This document shows, piece by piece, positions 18,066 to 25,094 of a stretch of 64,000 bases of DNA; position 1 is the stretch's first letter, and each line of letters begins with the position of its first letter. The notes beneath the pieces are model-generated. The model was not told the DNA's origin. It searched no databases and saw only the letters and a list, made by a program, of their open reading frames with translations. The position numbers and the translations under genes are program-made. Origin of the DNA: Candidatus Nitrosotenuis cloacae (GTDB lineage: Archaea; Thermoproteota; Nitrososphaeria; Nitrososphaerales; Nitrosopumilaceae); NCBI RefSeq assembly GCF_026768455.1, contig NZ_JAPPVQ010000015.1, forward strand, positions 102,192-166,191, written 5' to 3'.

Positions 18066-18997
18066 TTTAGCTCCAGGTATATTGGAACTCCCTTCTGGCT
18101 TGAAAGCAACGCTGCTTCTGCGATTTTTGTCACATTTAATGCATCCTCGGGCCTTACCCTAAGTGCGTTCTTTGATTCCACTGCGCCAAGAAAGTTCTTT
18201 ATCTCAAGTGTGAGCGGCTCTGCCTTCTCGTTTCGGGGTATCTCGGAGCCTTTGTCCTTTTCGATTCTTACCTCCTGAGAGATAAAGTCCGCTGAAATTA
18301 TCCCCTCGGTGCACACCGCATTAAAGTGCCTTACGCGGGCCGGTGTGATCCAATTTGACGATATTATAGCAACCTTGTTGTCTTTGAAGCCGAGCATTAT
18401 CGTGGCAAAGTCCTCGTGCTCGTGCCTTATCTTTCCTGATCTTGCAAAGACCACCTCGGGCGTGTCATCAAAGAGCCACATTGCAGTGTCTATGTCGTGT
18501 ACTGCCGTGTCGTAAATTATACCGACGTCCTTTATGTGCAACGGCATCCTGTTCTCGCGGTGAAACTCTAGCATGATGAGATCGCCATATTTTTTTGACT
18601 TTACAAAATTCTTGACGGTCTCTACTGCCGGATTGAACCTTTCAATGTAGCCGCATGTAAGTAATACATTGTTCTTTTTTGCGAGCTCAAGCAACCTTAC
18701 TCCCTCCTCTGACTTGTAAGTCATTGGTTTTTCAATGAAGACACTTTTTTTCATTTGAATCATCTTTGTGGCGATGTCAAAATGGGTCGAAGTCGGAGTG
18801 CAGATGAATACCGCGTCAACGTTTTCTGATTCTATCATCTTGTCAATGGAATTGTACTGGTTAACGCCGTACTTGTCTGCGGCGTCCTTTGCTCTTGCCG
18901 CATCTGCGTCGCATACTGCGCTCAGCACGCCCAACTGGGAAAGCACCCTTGCGTGGTTTTTACCCCATCCGCCCACTCCTATTTGTGCTACCTTCAA
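18062..18997 (-). CDS. Gfo/Idh/MocA-family sugar dehydrogenase
   Basis: A 311-residue NAD(P)-dependent oxidoreductase. It has a Rossmann N-terminus QIGVGGWGKNHARVL, the VDAVFICTPTSTHF segment, the catalytic-lysine motif FIEKPMT near residue 93, and a C-terminal alpha/beta domain with GIIYDTAVHDIDTAMWL. WlbA/WbpB members oxidise UDP-GlcNAcA at C3, and pairing with a WbpD-like acetyltransferase favours that role (inference). ATG at 18997. Its stop overlaps the Trm112-like gene by 4 bp. Confidence 0.87.
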   Translation of the reverse strand: MKVAQIGVGGWGKNHARVLSQLGVLSAVCDADAARAKDAADKYGVNQYNSIDKMIESENVDAVFICTPTSTHFDIATKMIQMKKSVFIEKPMTYKSEEGVRLLELAKKNNVLLTCGYIERFNPAVETVKNFVKSKKYGDLIMLEFHRENRMPLHIKDVGIIYDTAVHDIDTAMWLFDDTPEVVFARSGKIRHEHEDFATIMLGFKDNKVAIISSNWITPARVRHFNAVCTEGIISADFISQEVRIEKDKGSEIPRNEKAEPLTLEIKNFLGAVESKNALRVRPEDALNVTKIAEAALLSSQKGVPIYLELK

Positions 18998-18998
18998 T

Positions 18999-19916
18999 CT
19001 AATACACCGGTGTAATCCAATCTGCGTGGTTGTGGTTTCTATCCATTACTATGTCTAGATATGAGGATGTTATCTCCTTTGTAATTTTGCCTGCCTTGCC
19101 AGTCCCGATCCTTTTTTTGTCAACCTGGGTTATCGGGATTATCTCTGCGGCGGTGCCTGTGAGAAAGACCTCGTCTGCGGTGTATATCTGGCCGCGGGTG
19201 ATCTCTTCTTCTTTGACTGTGTAGTTCAGGTCCTCTGCCAGCCTTACTACCGAGTCACGAGTGATTCCGTCAAGTGCAGATGAGCTGAGCGGTGGCGTGG
19301 TGAGTACGTTGTTCTTTACCATGAATATGTTTTCTCCTGGCGCCTCGCTTATGTTTCCATGCAGGTCCAGCATTATTGCCTCGTCGTATCCGTTGCGTTT
19401 GCATTCTTGTGTGGCAAGAATGGAATTGAGATAGTTTCCACCCATCTTTGCAAGTGGTGGCGTGGACTGGTCGCTGAACTTTCTCCAAGACGAGATGCCT
19501 GCGCTGATTCCGTTCTTGTTAAAGAGATCGCCAAACGGGAACATGAACATTGCAGCGTGCACTGGTGCGTCCTCAGTTACATGCAGGTTTATCCCGTACT
19601 GGCCTACGAAATAAAAAGGACGAATGTAACAGGATTGTCTCATCTTGTTTTTTTTGCACAAACTCTTCATCGCGTTGGATATCTGCTCGTCTGTATAGTT
19701 TAGAGAAATGGAATAGAACTGACCTGATCTTCTGAACCGCTTGACGTGGTCGTCCAGTCTGAAAATGTTAAGATTTTTTCCGTTCCAGTATCCGCGGATT
19801 CCCTCAAAAATTGATGTGCCGTAGTGTATGGCGTGTGTGGTGATTGGAACCTTGGCTCGCTCAAGCGTGACCAGTTTGCCGTCGAACCAGACAAACTTTG
19901 AAACATTCAGTTTCAT
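18999..19916 (-). CDS. ilvE: Branched-chain amino acid aminotransferase
   Basis: A 305-residue class IV PLP aminotransferase. Seen: FVWFDGKLV at the N-terminus, THAIHYGTSIFEGIRGY, substrate-binding YIRPFYFVGQ, the lysine-containing LAKMGGNYLNSI (Schiff-base Lys), EAPGENIFMVKN and the TGTAAEIIPI phosphate loop. It makes valine, leucine and isoleucine from the keto acids. ATG at 19916. It ends two bases before the dehydrogenase gene, so it is part of the same minus-strand operon although functionally separate. Confidence 0.93.
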   Translation of the reverse strand: MKLNVSKFVWFDGKLVTLERAKVPITTHAIHYGTSIFEGIRGYWNGKNLNIFRLDDHVKRFRRSGQFYSISLNYTDEQISNAMKSLCKKNKMRQSCYIRPFYFVGQYGINLHVTEDAPVHAAMFMFPFGDLFNKNGISAGISSWRKFSDQSTPPLAKMGGNYLNSILATQECKRNGYDEAIMLDLHGNISEAPGENIFMVKNNVLTTPPLSSSALDGITRDSVVRLAEDLNYTVKEEEITRGQIYTADEVFLTGTAAEIIPITQVDKKRIGTGKAGKITKEITSSYLDIVMDRNHNHADWITPVY

Positions 19917-19942
19917 ACGGTGCCTTCCATCGCGGCATTAAT

Positions 19943-20569
19943 CTATCTTGTCTTGAGCCCTGCCTTTGGAAACTTCATGCCGGCAATTCTGGTGGTCATG
20001 TCCTGTGCCGCAGAATATTTTTTTACAACGTCCCATCTGTCCTCGATGATCTTTGCCACCTCTTCTGGAACGTCTGCCTTCCAGTCGCTGTCCTTTCCCT
20101 GCGCTGCGTCATACAGCTTGTTTTTGACAGATGATGCGGAGATCTCCTTTCTTGCGCCGACTCGAGGATTCAACCTGTACGCCTTTAGCATCATCCCCTC
20201 AGTTCTGTCACCTGTGTATGTGTAGTATTCGCCGCTAATGCCGCTCAGGATGCTACTGCGCAGCTTCCACGAATATGGTGACAAGATCGGCGGAAAATAT
20301 CTCCAGAATGGGGCATGAAATGTATAGTTTGAGGAGACCTCGATTGTGTCGCCGAACACTGAAACCAGCATCTCCTTTCGCGTCTCAAAATCAAAGGGAA
20401 AACTGCGACTGTTTATCTCTTGTTTGCCGTCCAAAAACCTGACTGGCATCACCTTTACTGTAGATTCCTGTTTTAGCTCCCTTATGATCTCCACATGCGC
20501 ATTCGTAACTGGATTTAGGTGTGCAAGATAGATTGCGACAGTCAAATGTATTGGCATGCTTTTGGTCAT
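19943..20569 (-). CDS. Nucleotidyltransferase-like protein (NMNAT/cytidylyltransferase fold), divergent
   Basis: A 208-residue protein whose N-terminus reads AIYLAHLNPVTNAHVEII. This resembles the first helix-loop of HIGH-type nucleotidyltransferases, but the HxGH is altered to TNAH (residues 22-25). A later KEISASSVKNKL matches the ISSTxxR-like second motif. Between them lie an aromatic-rich stretch (FHAPFWRYFPP) and SGEYYTYTGDRTEGMMLKAY. I infer an adenylyl- or cytidylyl-transferase fold. Substrate and even activity are uncertain because of the changed motif. It shares the minus-strand run with ilvE. Confidence 0.6.
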   Translation of the reverse strand: MTKSMPIHLTVAIYLAHLNPVTNAHVEIIRELKQESTVKVMPVRFLDGKQEINSRSFPFDFETRKEMLVSVFGDTIEVSSNYTFHAPFWRYFPPILSPYSWKLRSSILSGISGEYYTYTGDRTEGMMLKAYRLNPRVGARKEISASSVKNKLYDAAQGKDSDWKADVPEEVAKIIEDRWDVVKKYSAAQDMTTRIAGMKFPKAGLKTR

Positions 20570-20586
20570 ATTTCAATGCTTGAGAG

Positions 20587-20660
20587 TGGGGACGATGGGA
20601 CTTGAACCCATGATCTCCAGCGCCCGAGGCTGGCAGTATACCAAGCTAACCTACGTCCCC
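20587..20660 (-). tRNA. tRNA-Pro (CGG)
   Basis: The reverse strand folds with acceptor GGGGACG/CGTCCCC, anticodon stem CCAGC/GCTGG, loop CTCGGGC (anticodon CGG, Pro), T arm ATGGG-TTCAAGT-CCCAT and discriminator A. No intron. Confidence 0.95.
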
Positions 20661-20700
20661 GAATTTAGAACAAAACTAAGCAATATTACCGTTGAGAAAT

Positions 20701-21543
20701 TTATCCGTACGACTCGTACTTGACTTCAAAGCTTCCGTCTTGACGCTTGTTTCTCTCTGTGACAAATCCCTTTGCCCCAAGGTAATCCATACAACCGTCG
20801 ATGGTTCCCTGCCAGCCACATATGTAAAATGTCGTGTTTTGCGGGGTGACTCGCTCACCTATTAGCTGTTCCAGCGGAGATGGCTCTCCATCTTTGGATC
20901 TGAGGAATGTCTCAACTCTTCCCGTCTGACCGCTCCATGATCTGTTGAACCATTCCTGCGGTCTGCTGATTGCGGCACGGTAGCGGAAGTTCCACTTGTC
21001 CCTACCCTTGTCAAGACTCTCAATCTCTAAATCTGTAAACAATTGCTTGTAGCTTAATTCGTCCACATAGCTTGCGCCATGTAGTACTACTATCTCTCTT
21101 TTGTCACCTGTGTCGTGCAGGTGCTGTGCGAAGCTGACAAACGGGGCAATTCCAGTTCCTCCGCCAAGGCAGACGATTCTTCTCTCGTCCTTTTGTCCGT
21201 TCGGAAGCTTGTCATTAATCAACAAGGCTGCGCCAGTGGGCCTGATCCAAGTCACCTCGTCGCCCTCCTTTGCGTTGAACAGCTGTGTGGTGAGTCTACC
21301 AGGCAGCGGTTTTCTGACCCATCTTATTACAAGCTCTATGAATTTCTTGTTCTCTGGGTGTGATGCGATGGAGTAAGCCCTCCTGATTACCTTGCCCTCG
21401 CTTGGCACATGCATTCCAACTGTTATGAACTGACCTGCTTTGTAGTCTGGAATGACTCCGTCGTTTGGCACCAGTCTGAAAATGGCTAAATCTTCTTTTA
21501 GTAATTGAACATAAGTTACCGTCGCTTTATTCTCTACTACCAC
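20701..21543 (-). CDS. Ferredoxin-NADP reductase-like flavoprotein
   Basis: A 280-residue FNR-superfamily oxidoreductase. The FAD-binding RRAYSIAS (about residues 54-61), the phosphate/NAD(P)-loop VCLGGGTGIAPFVSFA near 139 and the C-terminal YICGWQGTIDGCMDYL are visible. It would pass electrons between NAD(P)H and ferredoxin in the cytosol, and the window's Zn ferredoxin is a natural partner (inference). The GTG at 21543 follows a TATA-like AATATTTAA centred about 28 bp upstream, so it is close to leaderless. Confidence 0.9.
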   Translation of the reverse strand: MVVENKATVTYVQLLKEDLAIFRLVPNDGVIPDYKAGQFITVGMHVPSEGKVIRRAYSIASHPENKKFIELVIRWVRKPLPGRLTTQLFNAKEGDEVTWIRPTGAALLINDKLPNGQKDERRIVCLGGGTGIAPFVSFAQHLHDTGDKREIVVLHGASYVDELSYKQLFTDLEIESLDKGRDKWNFRYRAAISRPQEWFNRSWSGQTGRVETFLRSKDGEPSPLEQLIGERVTPQNTTFYICGWQGTIDGCMDYLGAKGFVTERNKRQDGSFEVKYESYG

Positions 21544-21669
21544 AGCGAGACCATCATAATGACGGTTAAATATTTTATGTTAACTGATAATCAAATTTTT
21601 TGATTTCAGCTAAACGTTAATAATCAATCCTCAAACTTGTAAGACGATCAGAGTATCTTCTGGTTATTT

Positions 21670-21743
21670 GGGCCGGTCGTCTAGACTGGTAGGATACGCC
21701 CTTGGCATGGGTGAGATCGAGGGTTCAAATCCCTCCCGGTCCA
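21670..21743 (+). tRNA. tRNA-Ala (GGC)
   Basis: Acceptor GGGCCGG pairs CCGGTCC with a G:U at the third pair, the classic alanine identity element. Anticodon loop TTGGCAT gives anticodon GGC. The T arm is GAGGG-TTCAAAT-CCCTC, discriminator A. The last 19 bases overlap, on the opposite strand, the end of the HEAT-repeat gene. Confidence 0.95.
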
Positions 21744-22291
21744 CTTAGTTGTTTTCCACGTGCCAGCAGGTGCCTGATCTCGGGATCATCCTTGCCTGAG
21801 AGGTGGGCAAGTTCTGCGAGGAGTCCTTTGTCGCCAATATCTATTGCGGACTTTATTGCGCTTTTCTTCACCTCAATGTTGTGGTCCCCAAGACACCTCT
21901 TTATTGCAGCCGCACCCTCAGACGCCCTAAGGTGCCCCAAGGCGCCAATGGCGCAGGTTCTGACCATTGCGCTCTGATCTTCTGCAAGCTGGATTATCTC
22001 CGGTATTGCCTTTTTGCTGTTCCTGTTTGCCAGAACAAGCGCAGAGTAGCCCCGTATATTCTTGCTCTGGTTTTTCAGATTCTCAATCAAAATGTCGGAT
22101 ATGTCGTTTTTGTTTAGCATTAATGCGCTGAATGCCTCGCCTCGCACTTGGATATCTGCGTCATCAAGCTTGGAAACAAGCAAGTTGATTATCTCAAAAT
22201 TACTCGAGTCTGAGAGTGATTCTATGATTCTAATTTTTTCTTCTTTTGAATCTGACTTGAAGACCTTGCTGACTTCCTCAATTGAGGGCAT
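21725..22291 (-). CDS. HEAT-repeat protein
   Basis: A 188-residue all-helical protein made of tandem HEAT/PBS-lyase-like repeats of about 30 residues (for example DDADIQVRGEAFSALMLN, QSAMVRTCAIGALGHLRA, DHNIEVKKSAIKSAIDIG). Such repeats make protein-protein scaffolds; no enzymatic motif is visible. The final six codons (SGPGGI) and stop are encoded by the complement of the tRNA-Ala T arm and acceptor stem, so the C-terminus is fixed by the tRNA sequence. ATG at 22291. The partner protein is unknown. Confidence 0.85.
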   Translation of the reverse strand: MPSIEEVSKVFKSDSKEEKIRIIESLSDSSNFEIINLLVSKLDDADIQVRGEAFSALMLNKNDISDILIENLKNQSKNIRGYSALVLANRNSKKAIPEIIQLAEDQSAMVRTCAIGALGHLRASEGAAAIKRCLGDHNIEVKKSAIKSAIDIGDKGLLAELAHLSGKDDPEIRHLLARGKQLSGPGGI

Positions 22292-22357
22292 TTTTACTTG
22301 GTATTGGCGCGTTAGTTAAGAAACTTTTGAAATTCGTACTTAATTTTCGTTTTTAGC

Positions 22358-22365
22358 TTTAAATT
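22358..22365 (+). promoter_or_regulatory. TATA box of alba
   Basis: TTTAAATT is centred about 26 bp upstream of the alba ATG at 22388, predicting a leaderless transcript. A second A/T element (ATATATA, 22371-22377) is too close to the start to serve. Confidence 0.65.
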
Positions 22366-22387
22366 ATCCATATATAGTTATCAGTGC

Positions 22388-22672
22388 ATGTCCAGCGAAA
22401 ACAGAGACGTAATTTTCATTGGCAAGAAACCTTTGATGGCGTACGTAACATCGACGCTAATTCAATTGGCCAACTTGCCATCAGTGCATATCAAAGCCAG
22501 AGGACTCAGCATCGGACGTGCAGTAGACGTCGCACAAATCATTTCAAGAAAGACAGAAAATGCTGGATACTCTATTGGCCAAATAAAGATAGGCTCTGAA
22601 CAACTCGAATCAAAAGACGGTAAGTCCAGAAACGTATCGACAATTGAAATTGAGGTAAAGAGAAATTCCTAA
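22388..22672 (+). CDS. albA: Alba chromatin protein
   Basis: A 94-residue Alba-fold DNA/RNA-binding protein. The diagnostic FIGKKPLMAYV (with the DNA-contacting Lys pair near residue 13-14), KARGLSIGRAVDVAQI and the beta-hairpin IGSEQLESKDGKSRNVSTIEIEV are present. Alba coats and bridges chromosomal DNA and binds RNA in many archaea. It stands alone between divergent and convergent neighbours with its own TATA box, consistent with high expression. Confidence 0.95.
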   Translation: MSSENRDVIFIGKKPLMAYVTSTLIQLANLPSVHIKARGLSIGRAVDVAQIISRKTENAGYSIGQIKIGSEQLESKDGKSRNVSTIEIEVKRNS

Positions 22673-22693
22673 GGGCTCTTTACTAGTACTTTT

Positions 22694-23554
22694 TTATTTT
22701 GACTTTTTGTAGCGCAGCTCAAGATTCCGGAATTTTGGCAGCTCCACGATGTCGTTAAATTCGTCAAAGCTGACCAAGTTCTTGCGTACCTTGGACGTGG
22801 TGCCTGACTTTTTTAGCTCCCTTAGCGTCTGAAGCGTCGCGTATGTATTTGCATACAGGATGGACAGAGGGTACAGGATTATCTTAAAGCCCATTTTGTG
22901 CAGCTCCCTTGCAGAAACTATTGGCGTTGCTCCACCTTCTATCATGTTGGCAACAAGCGGCGCGTTGATTGACTTGCCTATCTTTCTCATCTCGTCGACG
23001 GACTTGGGTGCCTCCACAAAGACTACGTCTGCACCCATCTTTTTGTAGTGCCTGCCCCGCTCGATTGCCTCATCGAGGCCCAGAGTGGCCCGTGCGTCGG
23101 TGCGCGCCACAATTATGAAGTCCTTGCTCTTCCTTGCATCTACTGCCGCCTGCAGCTTTTCTACATACTCCTCTCTTTCCACCACCTCCTTGCCTGCCAT
23201 GTGGCCGCATCGCTTTGGCCATCTCTGATCTTCCAAAAAGATTCCAGCAGCGCCGGCTTTTTCCAACTCATTTACGAGCTTCCAAACACTTAGCGCGTTT
23301 CCATAACCGGTGTCGGAATCGACTATTACTGGAACTCTGACTGCTCTGCAAATTCTTCGCGCATTTTCCACAGTCTCTGTGGCGCCGACAAACCCATAGT
23401 CTGGCATGCCAAACAAAGTCGCAGACGTTCCATACCCTGTTTGAAACATCGCATCAAATCCGACCTTTTGCGCAATCTTTGCACCAATTGCGTCATAGAC
23501 GCCGGGAATTACCAGCGGTTTTGGGCCGTTGATGAGCTTCCTTAGGGTATTCAA
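22694..23554 (-). CDS. Isocitrate lyase/PEP mutase superfamily enzyme (PrpB-like)
   Basis: A 286-residue TIM-barrel enzyme. PGVYDAIGAKIAQKVGFDA, the metal-binding DSDTGYGNA and EDQRWPKRCGHM are seen, followed by ARTDARATLG. The KRCGHM loop carries the catalytic cysteine of the C-C lyases (methylisocitrate lyase, dimethylmalate lyase). The EDK-x4-K-x-NS motif of genuine PEP mutases is absent, so a phosphonate role is not supported. The start is TTG at 23554 with an A/T-rich promoter upstream on the minus strand. Substrate is unknown. Confidence 0.82.
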   Translation of the reverse strand: MNTLRKLINGPKPLVIPGVYDAIGAKIAQKVGFDAMFQTGYGTSATLFGMPDYGFVGATETVENARRICRAVRVPVIVDSDTGYGNALSVWKLVNELEKAGAAGIFLEDQRWPKRCGHMAGKEVVEREEYVEKLQAAVDARKSKDFIIVARTDARATLGLDEAIERGRHYKKMGADVVFVEAPKSVDEMRKIGKSINAPLVANMIEGGATPIVSARELHKMGFKIILYPLSILYANTYATLQTLRELKKSGTTSKVRKNLVSFDEFNDIVELPKFRNLELRYKKSK

Positions 23555-23626
23555 CAGGAAAGGTGTGTGTTTTAATTATTTATGATTAGCTCTGTAATTT
23601 TGGGCTCGTATTACGTAGCACTACTT

Positions 23627-23640
23627 ATCCTACATAGGAT
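23627..23640. promoter_or_regulatory. 14-bp palindrome just upstream of exported-protein gene
   Basis: ATCCTA-CA-TAGGAT is a perfect inverted repeat lying 7-20 bp before the ATG at 23647, within the expected promoter-proximal region. A regulator site is a possibility; chance is not excluded. Confidence 0.35.
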
Positions 23641-23646
23641 TTAATT

Positions 23647-24456
23647 ATGTCTGGACTTGAACTCAATCCAATGACAAAAGCACTATTTTCATTGCTAATA
23701 GCTGCTGCTGTGCTGTCATCAGTCTCATTGTTCACAGTTAACACATTTGCAGAAAATGCAAACTGTAGCAGAGACTGCGAAGCACCGACACTTGGAGTCC
23801 TAGACAACGGACAAAGAGTAGTAGAAAACGGGCTGACCCTTAACGGCAAGCAAATCAATGTGGAACATCAGATTCAGACCGTTGCAACCACTCCGATGAG
23901 CACTGGCGGAGTTGTAAAGGCAAAACTGATGGTATATGAGAATAACGGCATCAGCGGAATACGCGAAGTCGCATTTTCAATAGCCGATTATCAGGATGAC
24001 CGCAACACGAATGAAAAGGTAACAATCACCTTTAATCAGGCCTTTACAGGCGCGCAAACCGTTGATGTATTTGACCCAGAGAACATCGTAAAAGACGTCT
24101 CAGTCAAGCCAACCATAATCGATCAGTTCAGGACAACACTTGACGTCTCATTCAAAATTGTCAAGCCATTTGACACCTCTGCAATCATTGTTGAGACCTT
24201 GGATGAGAGCCGAAGCTCAAGAACAAACGTTCTACTAAACGCAATAGCAGCAACTGGAAAACCAATAGTTGAAAAGACAATCGAGCCAGTAAGAGAAGTA
24301 CCTGCACCACTAAAGCAGGTAAAAAGCGGCACCGCCCCAGAAGAGGTTGAGTGCAGAGAGGGATTAGAGCTAGTAATTCGCACCGCAAACGGCGCGCCAG
24401 CTTGCGTATATCCGTTCACTGCAGAAATTCTCAGAACTTGGGGAATGATAAACTAA
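23647..24456 (+). CDS. Exported protein with C-terminal C-x16-C module
   Basis: A 269-residue protein with an N-terminal hydrophobic signal segment (about residues 11-35, cut likely after VNTFA). A beta-rich middle of no recognised family follows, then a C-terminal module from Cys236 to Cys253: CREGLELVI then NGAPACVYP and a helix ending RTWGMI. The same module, with identical 16-residue spacing, occurs in the hydrolase at 61775. The two cysteines could form a disulfide outside the cell (inference). A further CSRDC pair sits just after the signal. It is a monocistronic gene; role unknown. Confidence 0.75.
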   Translation: MSGLELNPMTKALFSLLIAAAVLSSVSLFTVNTFAENANCSRDCEAPTLGVLDNGQRVVENGLTLNGKQINVEHQIQTVATTPMSTGGVVKAKLMVYENNGISGIREVAFSIADYQDDRNTNEKVTITFNQAFTGAQTVDVFDPENIVKDVSVKPTIIDQFRTTLDVSFKIVKPFDTSAIIVETLDESRSSRTNVLLNAIAATGKPIVEKTIEPVREVPAPLKQVKSGTAPEEVECREGLELVIRTANGAPACVYPFTAEILRTWGMIN

Positions 24457-24487
24457 TTTTCAAACTATTCTCTTTTTTTAATTTATT

Positions 24488-24991
24488 TTAGTCTATTTTG
24501 ATGTCTTTTCCCTGCTTTTCCTGCTCGTCCAGCTTGTAAATCTCTGACTCGAGGAACTTGCGGTATTTTTGAGTCTCGTCCTTTGTCATCCTTGCCGCAT
24601 TCTGGCTCAGTATGCCGCCCATCATGCTCATTCGTTCTATGAGGTCGATTACGACAAACTTGCTGACGTTCTTGACTCGCATTAGAACATCCAGCTGGTT
24701 CTTTACAATCTTGTTTATTGCATCCAGGTCGTCTGCAGTGGCCCGCCCCTTCTTTGTGATCTGATACTTGCCGTCCTTGCTCTCCTCAATGAGTCCCTCA
24801 TCAAGCAGCCTGCCTAAGAGCGGATAGATCAACCCCGGTGACGGCTTCCATTTTCCGTCGCTCTGCTCTATTGCAGCATTGATTATTTCTTTTCCAGTGT
24901 ACGGCTTGGCTGCAAGCAACTCCAAAATGTAATACCTTGAGAAGCCCCTTGGCACGGAGCTTGCAACTCGCTGGAACCACTCGCCGGTCAT
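24488..24991 (-). CDS. PadR-family transcriptional regulator
   Basis: A 167-residue protein with an N-terminal winged helix of PadR type: FSRYYILELLAAKPYTGKEII, then GLIYPLLGRLLDEGLIEESKDGKYQITKKG, followed by a helical C-terminal dimerisation region. The ATG at 24991 is preferred over the adjacent GTG at 24994 because a minus-strand TATA-like TTATATTTAT (25012-25021) lies about 26 bp upstream of it. A perfect palindrome at 25001-25014 sits between that TATA and the start, suggesting autorepression. The inducer and other targets are unknown; succinate dehydrogenase is the divergent neighbour. Confidence 0.85.
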   Translation of the reverse strand: MTGEWFQRVASSVPRGFSRYYILELLAAKPYTGKEIINAAIEQSDGKWKPSPGLIYPLLGRLLDEGLIEESKDGKYQITKKGRATADDLDAINKIVKNQLDVLMRVKNVSKFVVIDLIERMSMMGGILSQNAARMTKDETQKYRKFLESEIYKLDEQEKQGKDIKID

Positions 24992-25000
24992 CACGCACTA

Positions 25001-25014
25001 TATCGCTAGCGATA
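25001..25014. promoter_or_regulatory. Perfect 14-bp palindrome, candidate PadR operator
   Basis: TATCGCTAGCGATA is fully self-complementary. It lies between the inferred TATA box (25012-25021, minus strand) and start codon (24991) of the PadR gene, 81 bp before sdhA. PadR regulators commonly bind palindromes in their own promoters, so autoregulation is the simplest reading. Confidence 0.6.
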
Positions 25015-25094
25015 AATATAAGGATTATCAGGCAACGATCTGATGATTTGTTTATAACACATATTTAGGCGATTTTTGGAGTTGGTGTTATCAC

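Noticed and set aside
22694..23554. PEP mutase (phosphonate biosynthesis) assignment
   Set aside because: The loop is KRCGHM with a lyase-type cysteine, and no EDK-x4-K-x-NS motif is present; no phosphonate-pathway partners are nearby.
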